From: Selenomonadaceae bacterium
Lineage (GTDB): Bacteria; Bacillota; Negativicutes; Selenomonadales; Selenomonadaceae
Reading direction: 5' to 3'
DNA: 11,483 bases
Assembly (NCBI GenBank): GCA_016286075.1
Contig: JAEERZ010000043.1
Coordinates: 1 to 11,483 of the forward strand
The position numbers and the translations under genes were made by a program. The notes beneath the pieces were generated by a model. That model worked only from the letters and a program-made list of their open reading frames with translations, was not told the DNA's origin and searched no databases. Below, in pieces: positions 1 to 8,200 of this stretch (position 1 is the first letter of the stretch; every line of letters starts with the position of its first letter).

Positions 1-702
1 TTTATTTTCCGCCTTCGGCTCTTCCTTCTTTTGAATAGGTTTCTCGGAAGTTTTTTTCGGAGATGCGGGGGACTCTGGGGACGCTGGCGTTTCAGGAGGC
101 TTTGGCGATTTTGTTTCGGGAACTGGAGTCTGCGATATTTGCGGAGGAGCCTTTTTGGGGGCAGGCAATATCGCAGGCTGCGGATGGAGCGTCGAGGCGT
201 TTTGACTTTCCTGTTCCTTCGGCGGAGCAGATTCCTGCGTCGGTACCGTCTCATCCGGGAGATCCGCAGAATCTGTTGCAGAAGGCCTATCCGACGTCGA
301 CGGAGGTTCCGGAAGTTCTTCGGCGGAAGTTACGTCTTGGATTGCGGGCGGTTGATTCTGTTCAACGGCGTCGGATTCTGTTTTCTGCGACGCCATCGCC
401 TGCAAAGCATGCCAAGTGGCCCGGTCGACCATTCCCGTCTGTGGAAGATTCTCCTCCTTCTGAAAAGCGACGACGGCGTTGAAAGTCGTCGTGTCGAAGA
501 CGCCGTCCAGTTCGACAGGATATCCCAATTTTTTCAGGTTTTGCTGCAAAACGACAACGTCGTGCCCTTCGGAGCCTTGTTTCAAAATAGGGGCGGCGAA
601 AGCCGTAACGGTCAGGATAAGCAAAATCGCGCAAAGGAGCCATATGCGTTTTAAACAGGCGGGAAAGGAAATCGCCTTACTCTGCCATTCGTCAAGGCGC
701 AT
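1..702 (-). CDS. Secreted peptidoglycan-binding (PGB_1) protein, 3' end outside window
   Basis: The frame is open from an ATG at 702 to the window edge (234 codons, no stop), so the C-terminus is missing. The start is supported by AGGAAAGGAG about 7 bases upstream. Residues 1-19 form an unusually long basic N-region. A hydrophobic stretch (about 20-33) ends in AFA before Ala37, giving a likely signal peptide. Residues about 40-102 are a classic PG_binding_1 domain, with KQGSEGHDVVVLQQNLKKLG near the start, then LDGVFDTTTFNAVVAFQ and TGMVDRATWHAL. From about 115 on it is a Pro/Ser/Glu/Lys-rich, low-complexity linker, as expected for a wall-spanning spacer. Such proteins usually end in an amidase, peptidase or 3D-type lytic domain, but none is visible here. 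It follows the ArsR regulator by 28 bases on the same strand, so co-transcription is likely. The wall-binding role is family knowledge; the enzymatic role is unknown. Confidence 0.85.
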   Translation of the reverse strand, partial: MRLDEWQSKAISFPACLKRIWLLCAILLILTVTAFAAPILKQGSEGHDVVVLQQNLKKLGYPVELDGVFDTTTFNAVVAFQKEENLPQTGMVDRATWHALQAMASQKTESDAVEQNQPPAIQDVTSAEELPEPPSTSDRPSATDSADLPDETVPTQESAPPKEQESQNASTLHPQPAILPAPKKAPPQISQTPVPETKSPKPPETPASPESPASPKKTSEKPIQKKEEPKAENK

Positions 703-730
703 AAAACCACTCCTTTCCTTTGCAAAACTG

Positions 731-1072
731 TCAACCGTGCGAGACGTGCTCGAGGCCCTGCCTCATCAATTTAACCACATGATCGTCGTCAAGGGAATAC
801 CAAGCTTCCTTGCCTTCTTTTCGGTATTTGACAAGCCGGGCGTCACGCAAGACGCGGAGCTGATGGGAAATCGCAGACTGTCCCATATCAAGAGACTCGG
901 CAATGTCGCTTACTCTCATCTCATCCGAAGTGAGTAATGCGAGAAGTTTGATTCGCGTACTGTCCCCGAGAATTTTAAAAACGTTCGCAAGTTTTTGACT
1001 TGTGAGGTCGTTCGTCGTGGCAAGGTCTTTTAACATGTGCGCGTGTAATAATTCGCCCTGCTGTATTGGCAT
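731..1072 (-). CDS. ArsR/SmtB-family metal-responsive repressor, zinc-type alpha-5 site
   Basis: This is a 113-residue winged-helix repressor of normal family length. The HTH covers about residues 54-76 (VSDIAESLDMGQSAISHQLR), followed by the wing (KYRKEGKEAWYSL). The alpha-3 cysteine motif of cadmium/lead/arsenic sensors (ELCVCDL type) is absent; the same place reads EMRVSDI. The C-terminal helix carries Asp96-x-His98 and His109-x-x-His112. These have the spacing of the alpha-5 Zn(II)/Co(II) site of SmtB and CzrA (Asp/His from one subunit, His/His or His/Glu from the other). His10 and His12 near the N-terminus might add ligands. The ATG at 1072 has GGAGGG about 10 bases upstream. It has its own promoter and an operator-like sequence just before it, suggesting autoregulation. 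The next gene downstream is the peptidoglycan-binding protein. Family is certain; metal specificity is inferred from the residues. Confidence 0.93.
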   Translation of the reverse strand: MPIQQGELLHAHMLKDLATTNDLTSQKLANVFKILGDSTRIKLLALLTSDEMRVSDIAESLDMGQSAISHQLRVLRDARLVKYRKEGKEAWYSLDDDHVVKLMRQGLEHVSHG

Positions 1073-1097
1073 TTACCTTTTTCCCTCCGTGATTTGT

Positions 1098-1111
1098 TGC
1101 TCATATATTCA
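1098..1111 (-). promoter_or_regulatory. Candidate ArsR/SmtB operator
   Basis: On the plus strand this reads TGCTCATATATTCA. It resembles the 6-2-6 operator core of SmtB/CzrA-type repressors (TGAACA-NN-TATTCA in the smt operator): the right half matches fully and the left half matches at 4 of 6 positions. It lies just downstream of the predicted -10, over the expected transcription start and early leader, a good place for repression. The symmetry is imperfect, so this is a suggestion only. Confidence 0.4.
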
Positions 1112-1120
1112 TTTAAAAAT

Positions 1121-1150
1121 ATTATACGCTCAAAAGGCGAATAAATGCAA
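1121..1150 (-). promoter_or_regulatory. Promoter for the arsR-type gene
   Basis: Read on the minus strand, TTGCAT (1150-1145) and a perfect TATAAT (1126-1121) are separated by 18 bases. This is a good sigma-A type promoter. The transcription start would be near 1114, about 40 bases before the ATG. The -35 box lies only about 12 bases beyond the ilvA stop codon, so the regulator can be expressed independently of ilvA. Confidence 0.7.
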
Positions 1151-1162
1151 ATGATTTTTGAA

Positions 1163-2425
1163 TCAATAAACGCGTGAGACGTCATATCCTGCTTTTTCAA
1201 GAGCGGCGATAATGGTGCGGATATGATCTTCGCCGTGAGTCTCGCAAGTGACTTCCAATTGTACTTTCTTAAAGCTGTCCGTGACGCCCGCCTGATTGTG
1301 CTCCAATTTCGTAACGTTGGCGTTGGTATCCGCGAGAATCTGAGCAACGGCGAGAAGCTGACCGGGCTTGTCGGGAAGCATAACGCCAAAGCAGAATACG
1401 CGTCCGCGGTCAATCAGCGCCTTATCGATCAACGCGGAAATAGTGGAGATATCAATATTTCCGCCGCTGATGATTGGAACGACTTTCTTGTTTTTCATTT
1501 TCAGTTTAGGCAGAGCGGCAAGAGAAAGAACGCCGGCGCCTTCCGCCACAAGTTTATGTTTTTCAATCAATGAGAGCAGTGCGCTCATAATTTCCATTTC
1601 AGAAACGGTGATAATCTCGTCGAGATACTTTTTGCAGAATGCATAGGTCAATTCGCCCGGCGTCTTGACGGCGCAGCCGTCCGCAACGGTATCGACGGCG
1701 GGAAGCGACGTAACGCCGTTGGCTTTGAAGGCCGCCTCCATGCAGGCGGCTCCCGCAGGCTCGACGCCGATGACTTTGACGGCCGGATTTGCGAGTTTTG
1801 CCGCCAAGGCGACGCCGCTGGCAAATCCGCCGCCGCCGATGGGAACGAGGATGACATCCACGTCTTTGCAGTCGTCGATGATCTCCTTTGCCGTCGTGCC
1901 CTGACCAAGCAGCACATTGATGTCATTGAAGGGATGAATATAGACATAGTCTTTTTCTTTTTGCAATTCCAAAGACTTTGCGAAGGCGTCGTCAAACGTA
2001 TCTCCATGAAGCACGATTTCTGCTCCGTAAGCGCGGGTCGCTTCCACTTTCAGGATCGGCGTTGTTGCCGGCATACAGATAACGGCTTTGACGCCTAATT
2101 TTTGTGCGGAAAATGCAACGCCCTGGGCGTGGTTTCCGGCCGAAGCGGTAATAACTCCTTTGGCCCGTTCAACTTCCGAAAGCTGACTGATTTTATTGAA
2201 TGCGCCGCGCAGCTTGAAAGAGCCGGTGACCTGAAGATTTTCCGGCTTCAGCAGAACAGTATTTCCACAAATGGAGGAAAAAAACGGGCTTTCAATCAGC
2301 TTTGTTTTAATGGCGACATTGTCGAGATAAAACGCCGCACGGTAAATATCGGCGATGGTCGTCTGCTCCACCAAAGAGGCAACGTCCATTGTTTCGTTTT
2401 CTTGCGTTTTCTTTTTGTCTGTCAT
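1163..2425 (-). CDS. ilvA: Threonine ammonia-lyase (threonine dehydratase), ACT-domain form
   Basis: This cytoplasmic PLP enzyme deaminates threonine to 2-oxobutanoate and ammonia, the entry to isoleucine synthesis or to threonine catabolism. It has 420 residues. The N-terminal fold-type II domain holds the Schiff-base lysine in SFKLRGA (Lys71), the substrate/PLP loop SAGNHAQG (95-102) and the phosphate-binding loop GGGGFASG (197-204). A second glycine motif, SGGNID, comes later in the domain. Residues about 344-418 form a single ACT domain beginning LPDKPGQLLAVAQIL, so allosteric control by an amino acid is likely. This matches the medium-length single-ACT form rather than the roughly 510-residue E. 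coli IlvA with a double regulatory domain. The start at 2425 has AGAAAGGAAG about 9 bases upstream; Met13 lacks a ribosome binding site. It stands alone under its own promoter, with no ilv or leu genes nearby, so a biosynthetic or catabolic role cannot be decided from position. Confidence 0.96.
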   Translation of the reverse strand: MTDKKKTQENETMDVASLVEQTTIADIYRAAFYLDNVAIKTKLIESPFFSSICGNTVLLKPENLQVTGSFKLRGAFNKISQLSEVERAKGVITASAGNHAQGVAFSAQKLGVKAVICMPATTPILKVEATRAYGAEIVLHGDTFDDAFAKSLELQKEKDYVYIHPFNDINVLLGQGTTAKEIIDDCKDVDVILVPIGGGGFASGVALAAKLANPAVKVIGVEPAGAACMEAAFKANGVTSLPAVDTVADGCAVKTPGELTYAFCKKYLDEIITVSEMEIMSALLSLIEKHKLVAEGAGVLSLAALPKLKMKNKKVVPIISGGNIDISTISALIDKALIDRGRVFCFGVMLPDKPGQLLAVAQILADTNANVTKLEHNQAGVTDSFKKVQLEVTCETHGEDHIRTIIAALEKAGYDVSRVY

Positions 2426-2457
2426 AAGTTGTGCTTCCTTTCTTGCGTAATGTGTAA

Positions 2458-2486
2458 AGTTTAGCGCAATTTAAGTTGTAATGCAA
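2458..2486 (-). promoter_or_regulatory. Promoter for ilvA
   Basis: On the minus strand TTGCAT (2486-2481) and TAAACT (2463-2458) are separated by exactly 17 bases. The ilvA ATG follows 32 bases after the -10, leaving a short leader. I saw no T-box or branched-chain amino-acid leader peptide in so short a space. Confidence 0.6.
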
Positions 2487-2524
2487 GAAGAGTTATTAAT
2501 AGAAAATCTGTTGCCGAGGAAGGA

Positions 2525-2552
2525 TTTTTTGCCCAAAGGTCGAATGTATAAA
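2525..2552 (+). promoter_or_regulatory. Possible promoter for the usp unit
   Basis: TATAAA at 2547-2552, directly preceded by TG, has a T-rich -35-like hexamer (2525-2530) 16 bases upstream. The -10 is fair and the -35 poor. Its position, about 44 bases before the usp ATG and divergent from the ilvA promoter, supports it. Confidence 0.4.
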
Positions 2553-2595
2553 TAGCATTATGAATAAAGTCCCTGTTTTGAGAGGAGCGAAAAAA

Positions 2596-3009
2596 ATGGA
2601 AAAAATACTTGTACCGGTAGACGGGTCGGAAAGCTCGGACCGAGCGTTGAAAAGGGCAATTGAACTGGCGGTCGCGCTGAAAGCAAAGCTTTCTTTTTTG
2701 TATGTTGCAAATGTAAACCAACTGGCAGTTAATTCCTGCCTTTCCGCTGAATTGCTGGAAGCGGTGAATAAAGCCGGCGAAGCGGTTCTCAGTCATGCCG
2801 AAGAAAGCGTACCGGAAGGAGTAGAGTCTGAGAGACTGCTGGAAACGGGATCTCCCGCTTCGGCAATCATCGACGTAGCAGAAGATTCCGGCGCAGATCT
2901 TATCGTGATGGGCAGCCGTGGATTGGGCTTGGTCAAAGGAGTATTGCTCGGCAGTGTGAGCCAGTATGTAGTAGAAAATGCAGCTTGCGCGGTCATGGTA
3001 GTCAAATAG
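2596..3009 (+). CDS. UspA-family universal stress protein, ATP-binding type
   Basis: This is a single-domain Usp protein of 137 residues, the usual size. The N-terminal strand ILVPVDGSESSDRAL contains the adenine-contacting Asp9. The C-terminal nucleotide loop is G-2X-G-9X-G-S (Gly106, Gly109, Gly119-Ser120), the signature of ATP-binding UspA/MJ0577-like members. The protein ends with the typical strand AACAVMVVK. I chose the ATG at 2596 because GAGGAG lies 8 bases upstream. An in-frame ATG at 2560 has no ribosome binding site, sits almost on the promoter and would add 12 residues not typical of the family. It is followed 32 bases later by the GGDEF-like gene on the same strand, so the two are probably one transcript. 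Usp proteins aid survival under starvation and stress; the specific trigger here is unknown. Confidence 0.95.
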   Translation: MEKILVPVDGSESSDRALKRAIELAVALKAKLSFLYVANVNQLAVNSCLSAELLEAVNKAGEAVLSHAEESVPEGVESERLLETGSPASAIIDVAEDSGADLIVMGSRGLGLVKGVLLGSVSQYVVENAACAVMVVK

Positions 3010-3041
3010 CCTGTTGATTAAAAGTATTGGGAGGAAGAAAA

Positions 3042-3836
3042 ATGGTCGGGCAAAAAGAACTGATCGGTCTTTTGGTACGACGAGCGGGTGTCACAGCTTG
3101 GACATACGAGGCCAAAAAGGATTGCCTGACGTATTGCCGTTCGGATGAATTGGTCTGTTTGAATGCGAGCGGATTCAAGCTTGGAAAAATGGCGGCGGAA
3201 TGGGATTTCCTGTGGAACGGAAACCCTTCCGGTTTTGTTGACGTTCATGACGCGCCTTGGCAAAAAGACGGTAATTTTCGTTTAACATATCTTCGTGTAG
3301 GCGACAGTGAAGATGTGGTAGGATTTGCCGATGAGCTCAACGGTGAGATGTCTTCCGATTTGTTATCCGATATCAATTTAGGAAAACTTGCGACACGCAT
3401 TGATACGGAAATGATGCTTTTGCATCCGAGAGAAAAAGGCGTCTTGTTTGTGATGGAAGCCAGCGCTCCAACCAAAAAAAATGCGCCTAAAGAAAATAAC
3501 CCTTTAACGTATGTTGATATACTGGAACAGACAATCCGGTCAGAATTTCGCGGACAGGATATTTTAAGCCGTCTCTCGAGTACTCGGTATCTCGTTTTTT
3601 TCCGTGGAGAACTTCCCATTGACGTCATCGAACATCGTGCACAGACATTTCTTGATGAATTCTCCCGCCGTGCGATGGATTCAATGATTCCGACGGTATG
3701 CAGTATAGGAATTGCCGTCACAGGCAAAGAACTGACTTCCGCAAAAGAGCTGATTGCTGCTGCGGGGCAAGCGTTGGACGCAGCGATTGACCGAGGTTCC
3801 AATCATTATCGAATGTACGAAAGCAACCGGTATTAA
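3042..3836 (+). CDS. PAS-like plus degenerate GGDEF-domain protein with intact RxxD site
   Basis: This is a soluble protein of 264 residues. Residues about 10-100 resemble a PAS-type sensory fold (AWTYEAKKDCLTY, then FVDVHDAPWQKDGNFRLTYL and VVGFADEL). Residues about 115-260 follow a GGDEF domain: DILEQTIRSEFRGQDILSRL, then the motif position, then PTVCSIGIAV and the final SAKELIAAAGQALDAAIDRG. The catalytic GG(D/E)EF is replaced by SSTRY (179-183), and the first metal-binding aspartate region reads FVME. Diguanylate cyclase activity is therefore very unlikely. The inhibitory-site motif RxxD is present as RGQD (170-173), exactly five residues before the motif position as in canonical cyclases, so c-di-GMP binding is possible. 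The start at 3042 has GGAGG 8 bases upstream; a TTG at 3027 is in frame but precedes that site. It is the second gene of the usp unit and is followed by a terminator. The PAS assignment is tentative; the GGDEF-like fold is well supported. Confidence 0.85.
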   Translation: MVGQKELIGLLVRRAGVTAWTYEAKKDCLTYCRSDELVCLNASGFKLGKMAAEWDFLWNGNPSGFVDVHDAPWQKDGNFRLTYLRVGDSEDVVGFADELNGEMSSDLLSDINLGKLATRIDTEMMLLHPREKGVLFVMEASAPTKKNAPKENNPLTYVDILEQTIRSEFRGQDILSRLSSTRYLVFFRGELPIDVIEHRAQTFLDEFSRRAMDSMIPTVCSIGIAVTGKELTSAKELIAAAGQALDAAIDRGSNHYRMYESNRY

Positions 3837-3852
3837 ATAGAACGTTATAATG

Positions 3853-3889
3853 AAAAAGACGATCGAAACAAAGATCGTCTTTTTTCTTT
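3853..3889 (+). terminator. Rho-independent terminator after the usp/GGDEF-like unit
   Basis: A perfect 12-base-pair stem pairs AAAAAGACGATC (3853-3864) with GATCGTCTTTTT (3873-3884). It has an 8-base loop and continues into a T-rich tail. It lies 16 bases after the stop codon. Confidence 0.92.
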
Positions 3890-3912
3890 CATTAATAATA
3901 GGGGAGTATAAT
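3884..3912 (+). promoter_or_regulatory. Possible promoter for the RND efflux operon
   Basis: A perfect TATAAT sits at 3907-3912. The best hexamer 17 bases upstream is TTCTTT (3884-3889), a poor -35 that overlaps the terminator tail. A weak -35 may mean that an activator is needed. The leader to the ATG at 4044 would be about 125 bases. It holds a purine-rich GGAGGGACAGGAG at 3953-3965, which is not followed by a start codon at useful distance. Confidence 0.35.
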
Positions 3913-4043
3913 CAAGCGCGAAACGAAACCTTAAAATTAGATTAAACTTTTAAGGAGGGACAGGAGATATTTATTAAGACGTCGAAACTATACACAAATT
4001 TTCATGAATTATAGCCAAAAGAAGCAAGGCAGGGAGAAAGACA

Positions 4044-5186
4044 ATGAAATCGGGCAAGACACGTATCTTTTTAATTATAGCGATTATATTGGTGGCGATT
4101 GTGGGATTTCGCGTAGTGCAAAATATCATGGGACGAAGCGAAAAGGCAAGCAAAAGCCGTCAAGGTACGGTAGTATCTGTAATTGCGGAATCTCCGAAGC
4201 GACAGACCATCGTGCCGAAAATCCGTTTTTCCGGCACGCTCAGCCCTATTTGGCAGGCGGACGTCGCCGCAAAGGTGGACGGGCGTATCGAGCGCGTTTT
4301 AGTGGCGGAAGGTCAAGCAGTCGCAGCCGGGGAAGATCTCGTCGTGTTGGAACAAAAAGATATGTCGGCGGCGTATTTAGCGGCAGAAGGCGCCTATGTG
4401 GACGCCCAGACGAATCTTGAAAAGACGTCGATGGACCTTGAACGCTACGAAAAGCTCTTGCTGGACGGCGCGGTGTCCCAGGAATCGGTAGACCATTTGC
4501 GTTTTGCGCATGCGAATGCAGCGGCGAAACTGGACGCGGCTAAGGGTGCTCTCGACGCGGCGCAGTCGAGGCTCGGCGGTACGACGGTCTCGACGCCGAG
4601 AGCAGGCATCATCCAGAAGCGTTACTATCAGGAAGGTTTCTACGCTAAGGTCGGTACGGCGCTTTTCAATATCGCGGATATTTCAACGCTTCTGGCGAAA
4701 ATCGACGTGCCGGAAGGTTATGTCGCCAGCGTCGCGCCTGGAGGCGTTGTGGACTTTACCATTCCGTCGATGGCAGGGGACGACAAGAGCGCGCGCGGCA
4801 CGATTACGCGGGTCGCGCCGGTGGCGGACAGCGCGTCGCGCACCTTTGAGGCAGAGGTCTCCATCGACAATCATGATGGACGGCTCAAGGGCGGCGTATA
4901 TGCAGACGCTGTGATTACGACGAAGGCAAAAGATAACGTGCTGACTGTACCGTTCTCGGCTATCGTGATGCGCGACGATCAGCGTACAGTCTACATCGTG
5001 GAAAACGATACGGCGGTACGCCGCGTGGTAAATACAGGCTACATTGGCGACGACCTTGTAGAAATCCTCGGCGGCATTACAGAGAACGACCTTGTGATTG
5101 CAGGCGGGCAGAACAAACTCCGCGAAGGCAGCAAGGTTAAAGTCGTGGACAGGCTCGACGGAGAATCGTCGGGGGAAAATAAGTAA
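4044..5186 (+). CDS. RND efflux periplasmic adaptor (membrane-fusion protein, HlyD/AcrA type)
   Basis: This 380-residue adaptor would link an inner-membrane RND pump to an outer-membrane channel. Residues about 8-22 form one N-terminal membrane segment with no lipobox cysteine, so it is anchored by a helix rather than by lipid. The first lipoyl half is at about 60-98 (SGTLSPIWQADVAAKVDGRI, then GQAVAAGEDLVVLEQKD). An alpha-helical hairpin (about 102-172) rich in Ala, Glu and Leu follows. The second lipoyl half (TPRAGIIQKRYYQEGFYAKVG) leads to a beta-barrel (about 210-285) and a membrane-proximal domain (LTVPFSAIVMRDDQRTVYIV to the end). GGGAG-like GGGAGAAAG lies about 8 bases before the ATG. 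It precedes the RND permease by 24 bases. The hairpin is of moderate length, as in other AcrA-class adaptors. Confidence 0.95.
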   Translation: MKSGKTRIFLIIAIILVAIVGFRVVQNIMGRSEKASKSRQGTVVSVIAESPKRQTIVPKIRFSGTLSPIWQADVAAKVDGRIERVLVAEGQAVAAGEDLVVLEQKDMSAAYLAAEGAYVDAQTNLEKTSMDLERYEKLLLDGAVSQESVDHLRFAHANAAAKLDAAKGALDAAQSRLGGTTVSTPRAGIIQKRYYQEGFYAKVGTALFNIADISTLLAKIDVPEGYVASVAPGGVVDFTIPSMAGDDKSARGTITRVAPVADSASRTFEAEVSIDNHDGRLKGGVYADAVITTKAKDNVLTVPFSAIVMRDDQRTVYIVENDTAVRRVVNTGYIGDDLVEILGGITENDLVIAGGQNKLREGSKVKVVDRLDGESSGENK

Positions 5187-5210
5187 GACAAGCATTAAGG
5201 ACGAGTATTT

Positions 5211-8200
5211 ATGATTGAAACTTTTATTAAACGGCCTGTATTCACGACGATGTTCATCCTCGTTCTGGTCGTTTTCGGCATTCGCTCGTACCCGGAGCTC
5301 GGCGTCGATCTGTATCCCGACGTCGATTTGCCATTGGTAGGCGTTACGGTGACTTATGAAGGCACCGCGCCGGAAGAAATGGAAACGCTGATCACGAAAC
5401 CGATCGAGAATCGTGTCAGCCAGGTCTCGGGCATCAAGACCATCACCTCGACGATTCGCGAAGGGTTTTCGCAGACGGTGTTGGAGTTTGATATCGGCGT
5501 AGACCCGAAAGCCATGGCCAGCGAAGTGCGCGAGAAGGTGGCGACGGTTCGTCGCCGGCTGCCGGACGACATCGACGAACCGACGGTGCAGAATTTCGAT
5601 ACTTCGTCGCAAGCAATCGCAGCATATACGTTTGCCTCGGATGTGCGTCCGCCGCAAGAGGTACGCCGCCTCGTGGACGACCTCGTAAAAGATGAGCTTC
5701 AACAGCTCGACGGCGTGGCGGAGGCGTCGGTGGTCGGCGCCAGCTCCAGGGCCATGAAAATCCATGTGATACCGGAAAAATTAAAAGCTTACGGCATTTC
5801 AATCCAAACGGTATTACAGCAAGTCAACGCGGCGAACTATAATACGCCGGGAGGAAAAATCCGCGACGGGCAAAATACCATCACGGTCCGCACGGTGGGT
5901 AAGTTATACAGCATCGACGATTTCAAGAAGATCGTCGTCACCAGCCACGACGGAAAGCCCGTCATGCTCACCGACGTGGCCGACGTAGAAGACACTTGGG
6001 AAGACGAGGAGACATATTCTCGGGCGAACGGCATCCCCTGCGTTATCGTGTTCGTTCGCAAACAGTCCCGGACCAATACGGTCGAGGTTGTGGATCGCGT
6101 AAACGCCACGCTGAAAGAGATGCAGAAAAACGATCTGCCGCCGGACATCCGCGTGGACATTACCCGCGACCAGTCCCGCTATATCCGTGAGAACGTAGCC
6201 GACGTTTGGAACACGATTCTGTTTGGCGGTTTCCTTGCGCTGGCGATTACTTACTTATTTTTACAGGATTTACGCGCAACCATCATCGGCGGCCTCGCAA
6301 TCCCGACTTCCATTGTCGCAACCTTTTATTTGATGCGGCTGATGGACTTCACGCTGAACAATATGTCGCTGATGGGACTTTCGCTGGCGGTAGGTTTCCT
6401 GATTGACGACGCGATCGTCTTGGTCGAAAATGTTTTCCGTCATATTGAAATGGGCAAAAAACCGATGACGGCGGCGGCAGACGCAACAAAAGAATTGGTA
6501 CTGGCCATTCTGGCTACATCTATGTCCCTGATGGCGGTTTTCGTTCCGATTGGCTCCATGGGCGAGGTGGTCGGCCAATATTTCAAGCAGTTCGGCCTGA
6601 CTGTCGCGTTCGCGTTGGCATTTTCCACGATGTCCGCTTATACGCTGACGCCGATGGTGTCGGCTCACTGGCTGCATGATCCGACAAAGGAAGACAAGAA
6701 ACAATCTTTGCGCCCGCCTTTTATCCAATGGCTGTTGGAACGATTTGAGGCGGCATTTGATACCATGCGGGATGCATACGACCGATTGATGAAATTCGCC
6801 GTCGGTCACCCGAAAAAATTCATTGCGGCGTCCTTTGCGACGCTGCTCCTGAACTTCCTGCTGTTCCCGTTCCTCGGTATCGAGCTGCAGCCGGTCTATG
6901 ACTCCGGCGAGTTCAGTGTAAACGTAAAGGCGCCTCCGGGTACGAGCTTGGAACGCATGGCACGGCTCGTGCAGCCTTTGGAACAAGAAATTGCCGCCCT
7001 GCCTGAAGTGCGCGTCGCAGCGACGCGCATCGGCGGCGTCCGCACGCCGGTCAACGAAGGCGGCATCGACGTAAAACTGTATCCTGCCGCAGAGCGGAAA
7101 CGCAGTATGCAAGACGTCATGCGGGAATTGCGCAGCAAATTTTCGTCGGTAGGCGAAATGCAGGTTGCCGTCGTCACAAACCAAGGCGGAGGAGGAGGGC
7201 GCGGCGAATCCCGTCCTGTGCAGATCGGCATCCGTGGCAGCGACCTTGAATATCTGATGCACTATGCGAATGAATTGGCGGACATGATCCGCACGTTCCC
7301 CGGCGCGACGGACGTGGAAATCCAGGGCAACGACGCCGAGCCGGAAATCGTGATCCGTCTCGACCAGCTCAAAGCAAGCCGTGTCGGGCTTGATAATTCC
7401 GCCGTCGGATCTGTGGTGCAGTATGCGTTTCAAGGCAAAAGCACCCGAAATTCTTACACCATCGGAAACAACGACTATGACATTATCCTTCAGATGGAAA
7501 AGGCGAATCGTCGCACCGTCGACGACGTGAAGAACCTGCGCGTCTCGACGAGCGGCGGCAACTTTATCCGCCTCGGCGATATCGCGGAGGTCACGCTGGA
7601 ATCCGGACCGACACGCATCAACCGCGAGGGACGCCAACGGCAGATTGCGGTTTATGCGGACACCGTCGGTACGTCACCGGGCGATTTGCTGCAGAAAATC
7701 CAGAGCGACTATATTCCCGCGCTGAATATGGACATCGGCTATCGGGCGAAAATGATTGGCCAGTCCGATATGATGAGCCGCATTTTCGGCGAGGTCGTCA
7801 AGGCGATTGTGTTGGCGATCGTGTTGATTTACATGGTGCTGGCCGCCGAATTTGAAAGTTTGTCCCAGCCGCTCATTATCATGATGAGTCTGCCGTTTGC
7901 CATCATCGGTGCGGTAATCGGCTTGCTTGTAGCCGACCAGACCGCAAACATGATGTCCGTCATCGGTTTTACGATGCTTTTGGGGCTTGTGACAAAGAAC
8001 GCGATTCTTTTGGTTGACTATGCAAACCAAGCACGGGAACGGGGCATGGGTATCCGGGACGCGATTATCGAAGCTTGCTCGTTGCGTCTGCGCCCGATTC
8101 TGATGACTACGCTCTCTACGCTTTTAGGGATGCTTCCTGTGGCGCTTGGAATAGGCGAGGGCGCAGAACTCCGCCAATCCATGGGCGTCGTACTAATCGG

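Noticed and set aside
31..654. Long plus-strand reading frames with Arg/Gly-rich or Phe/Leu-rich translations opposite the first gene
   Set aside because: They are the reverse of the Pro-rich linker and PG-binding domain on the minus strand, which has a signal peptide, a recognisable domain and a ribosome binding site.
1149..1165. Small hairpin TGATT-TTTG-AATCA at the end of ilvA as a terminator
   Set aside because: It has only five base pairs with no GC-rich stem, overlaps the stop codon and lacks a proper U-tract on the minus strand. It also abuts the next promoter's -35.
2560..2595. Upstream ATG at 2560 as the start of the universal stress gene
   Set aside because: It has no ribosome binding site and lies at the expected transcription start. 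The ATG at 2596 has GAGGAG and gives the standard Usp N-terminus.
3843..3851. TATAAT just before the terminator at 3853 as a promoter
   Set aside because: No -35 lies at suitable distance, and any transcript would meet the terminator at once.
4004..4420. Plus-strand frame beginning just before the adaptor gene
   Set aside because: It overlaps the real adaptor start in another frame, and its translation turns into Arg/Gly/Ser-rich low complexity.
4683..5765. 360-codon minus-strand frame across the adaptor/permease junction
   Set aside because: It is opposite two well-recognised genes, has a His/Arg-rich composition and shows no domain.
6270..7637. 455-codon minus-strand frame inside the RND permease gene
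   Set aside because: Its translation is rich in His, Arg, Asp and Gln with no recognisable domain, and it lies wholly against a highly conserved pump. It is an antisense shadow of GC-biased codons.
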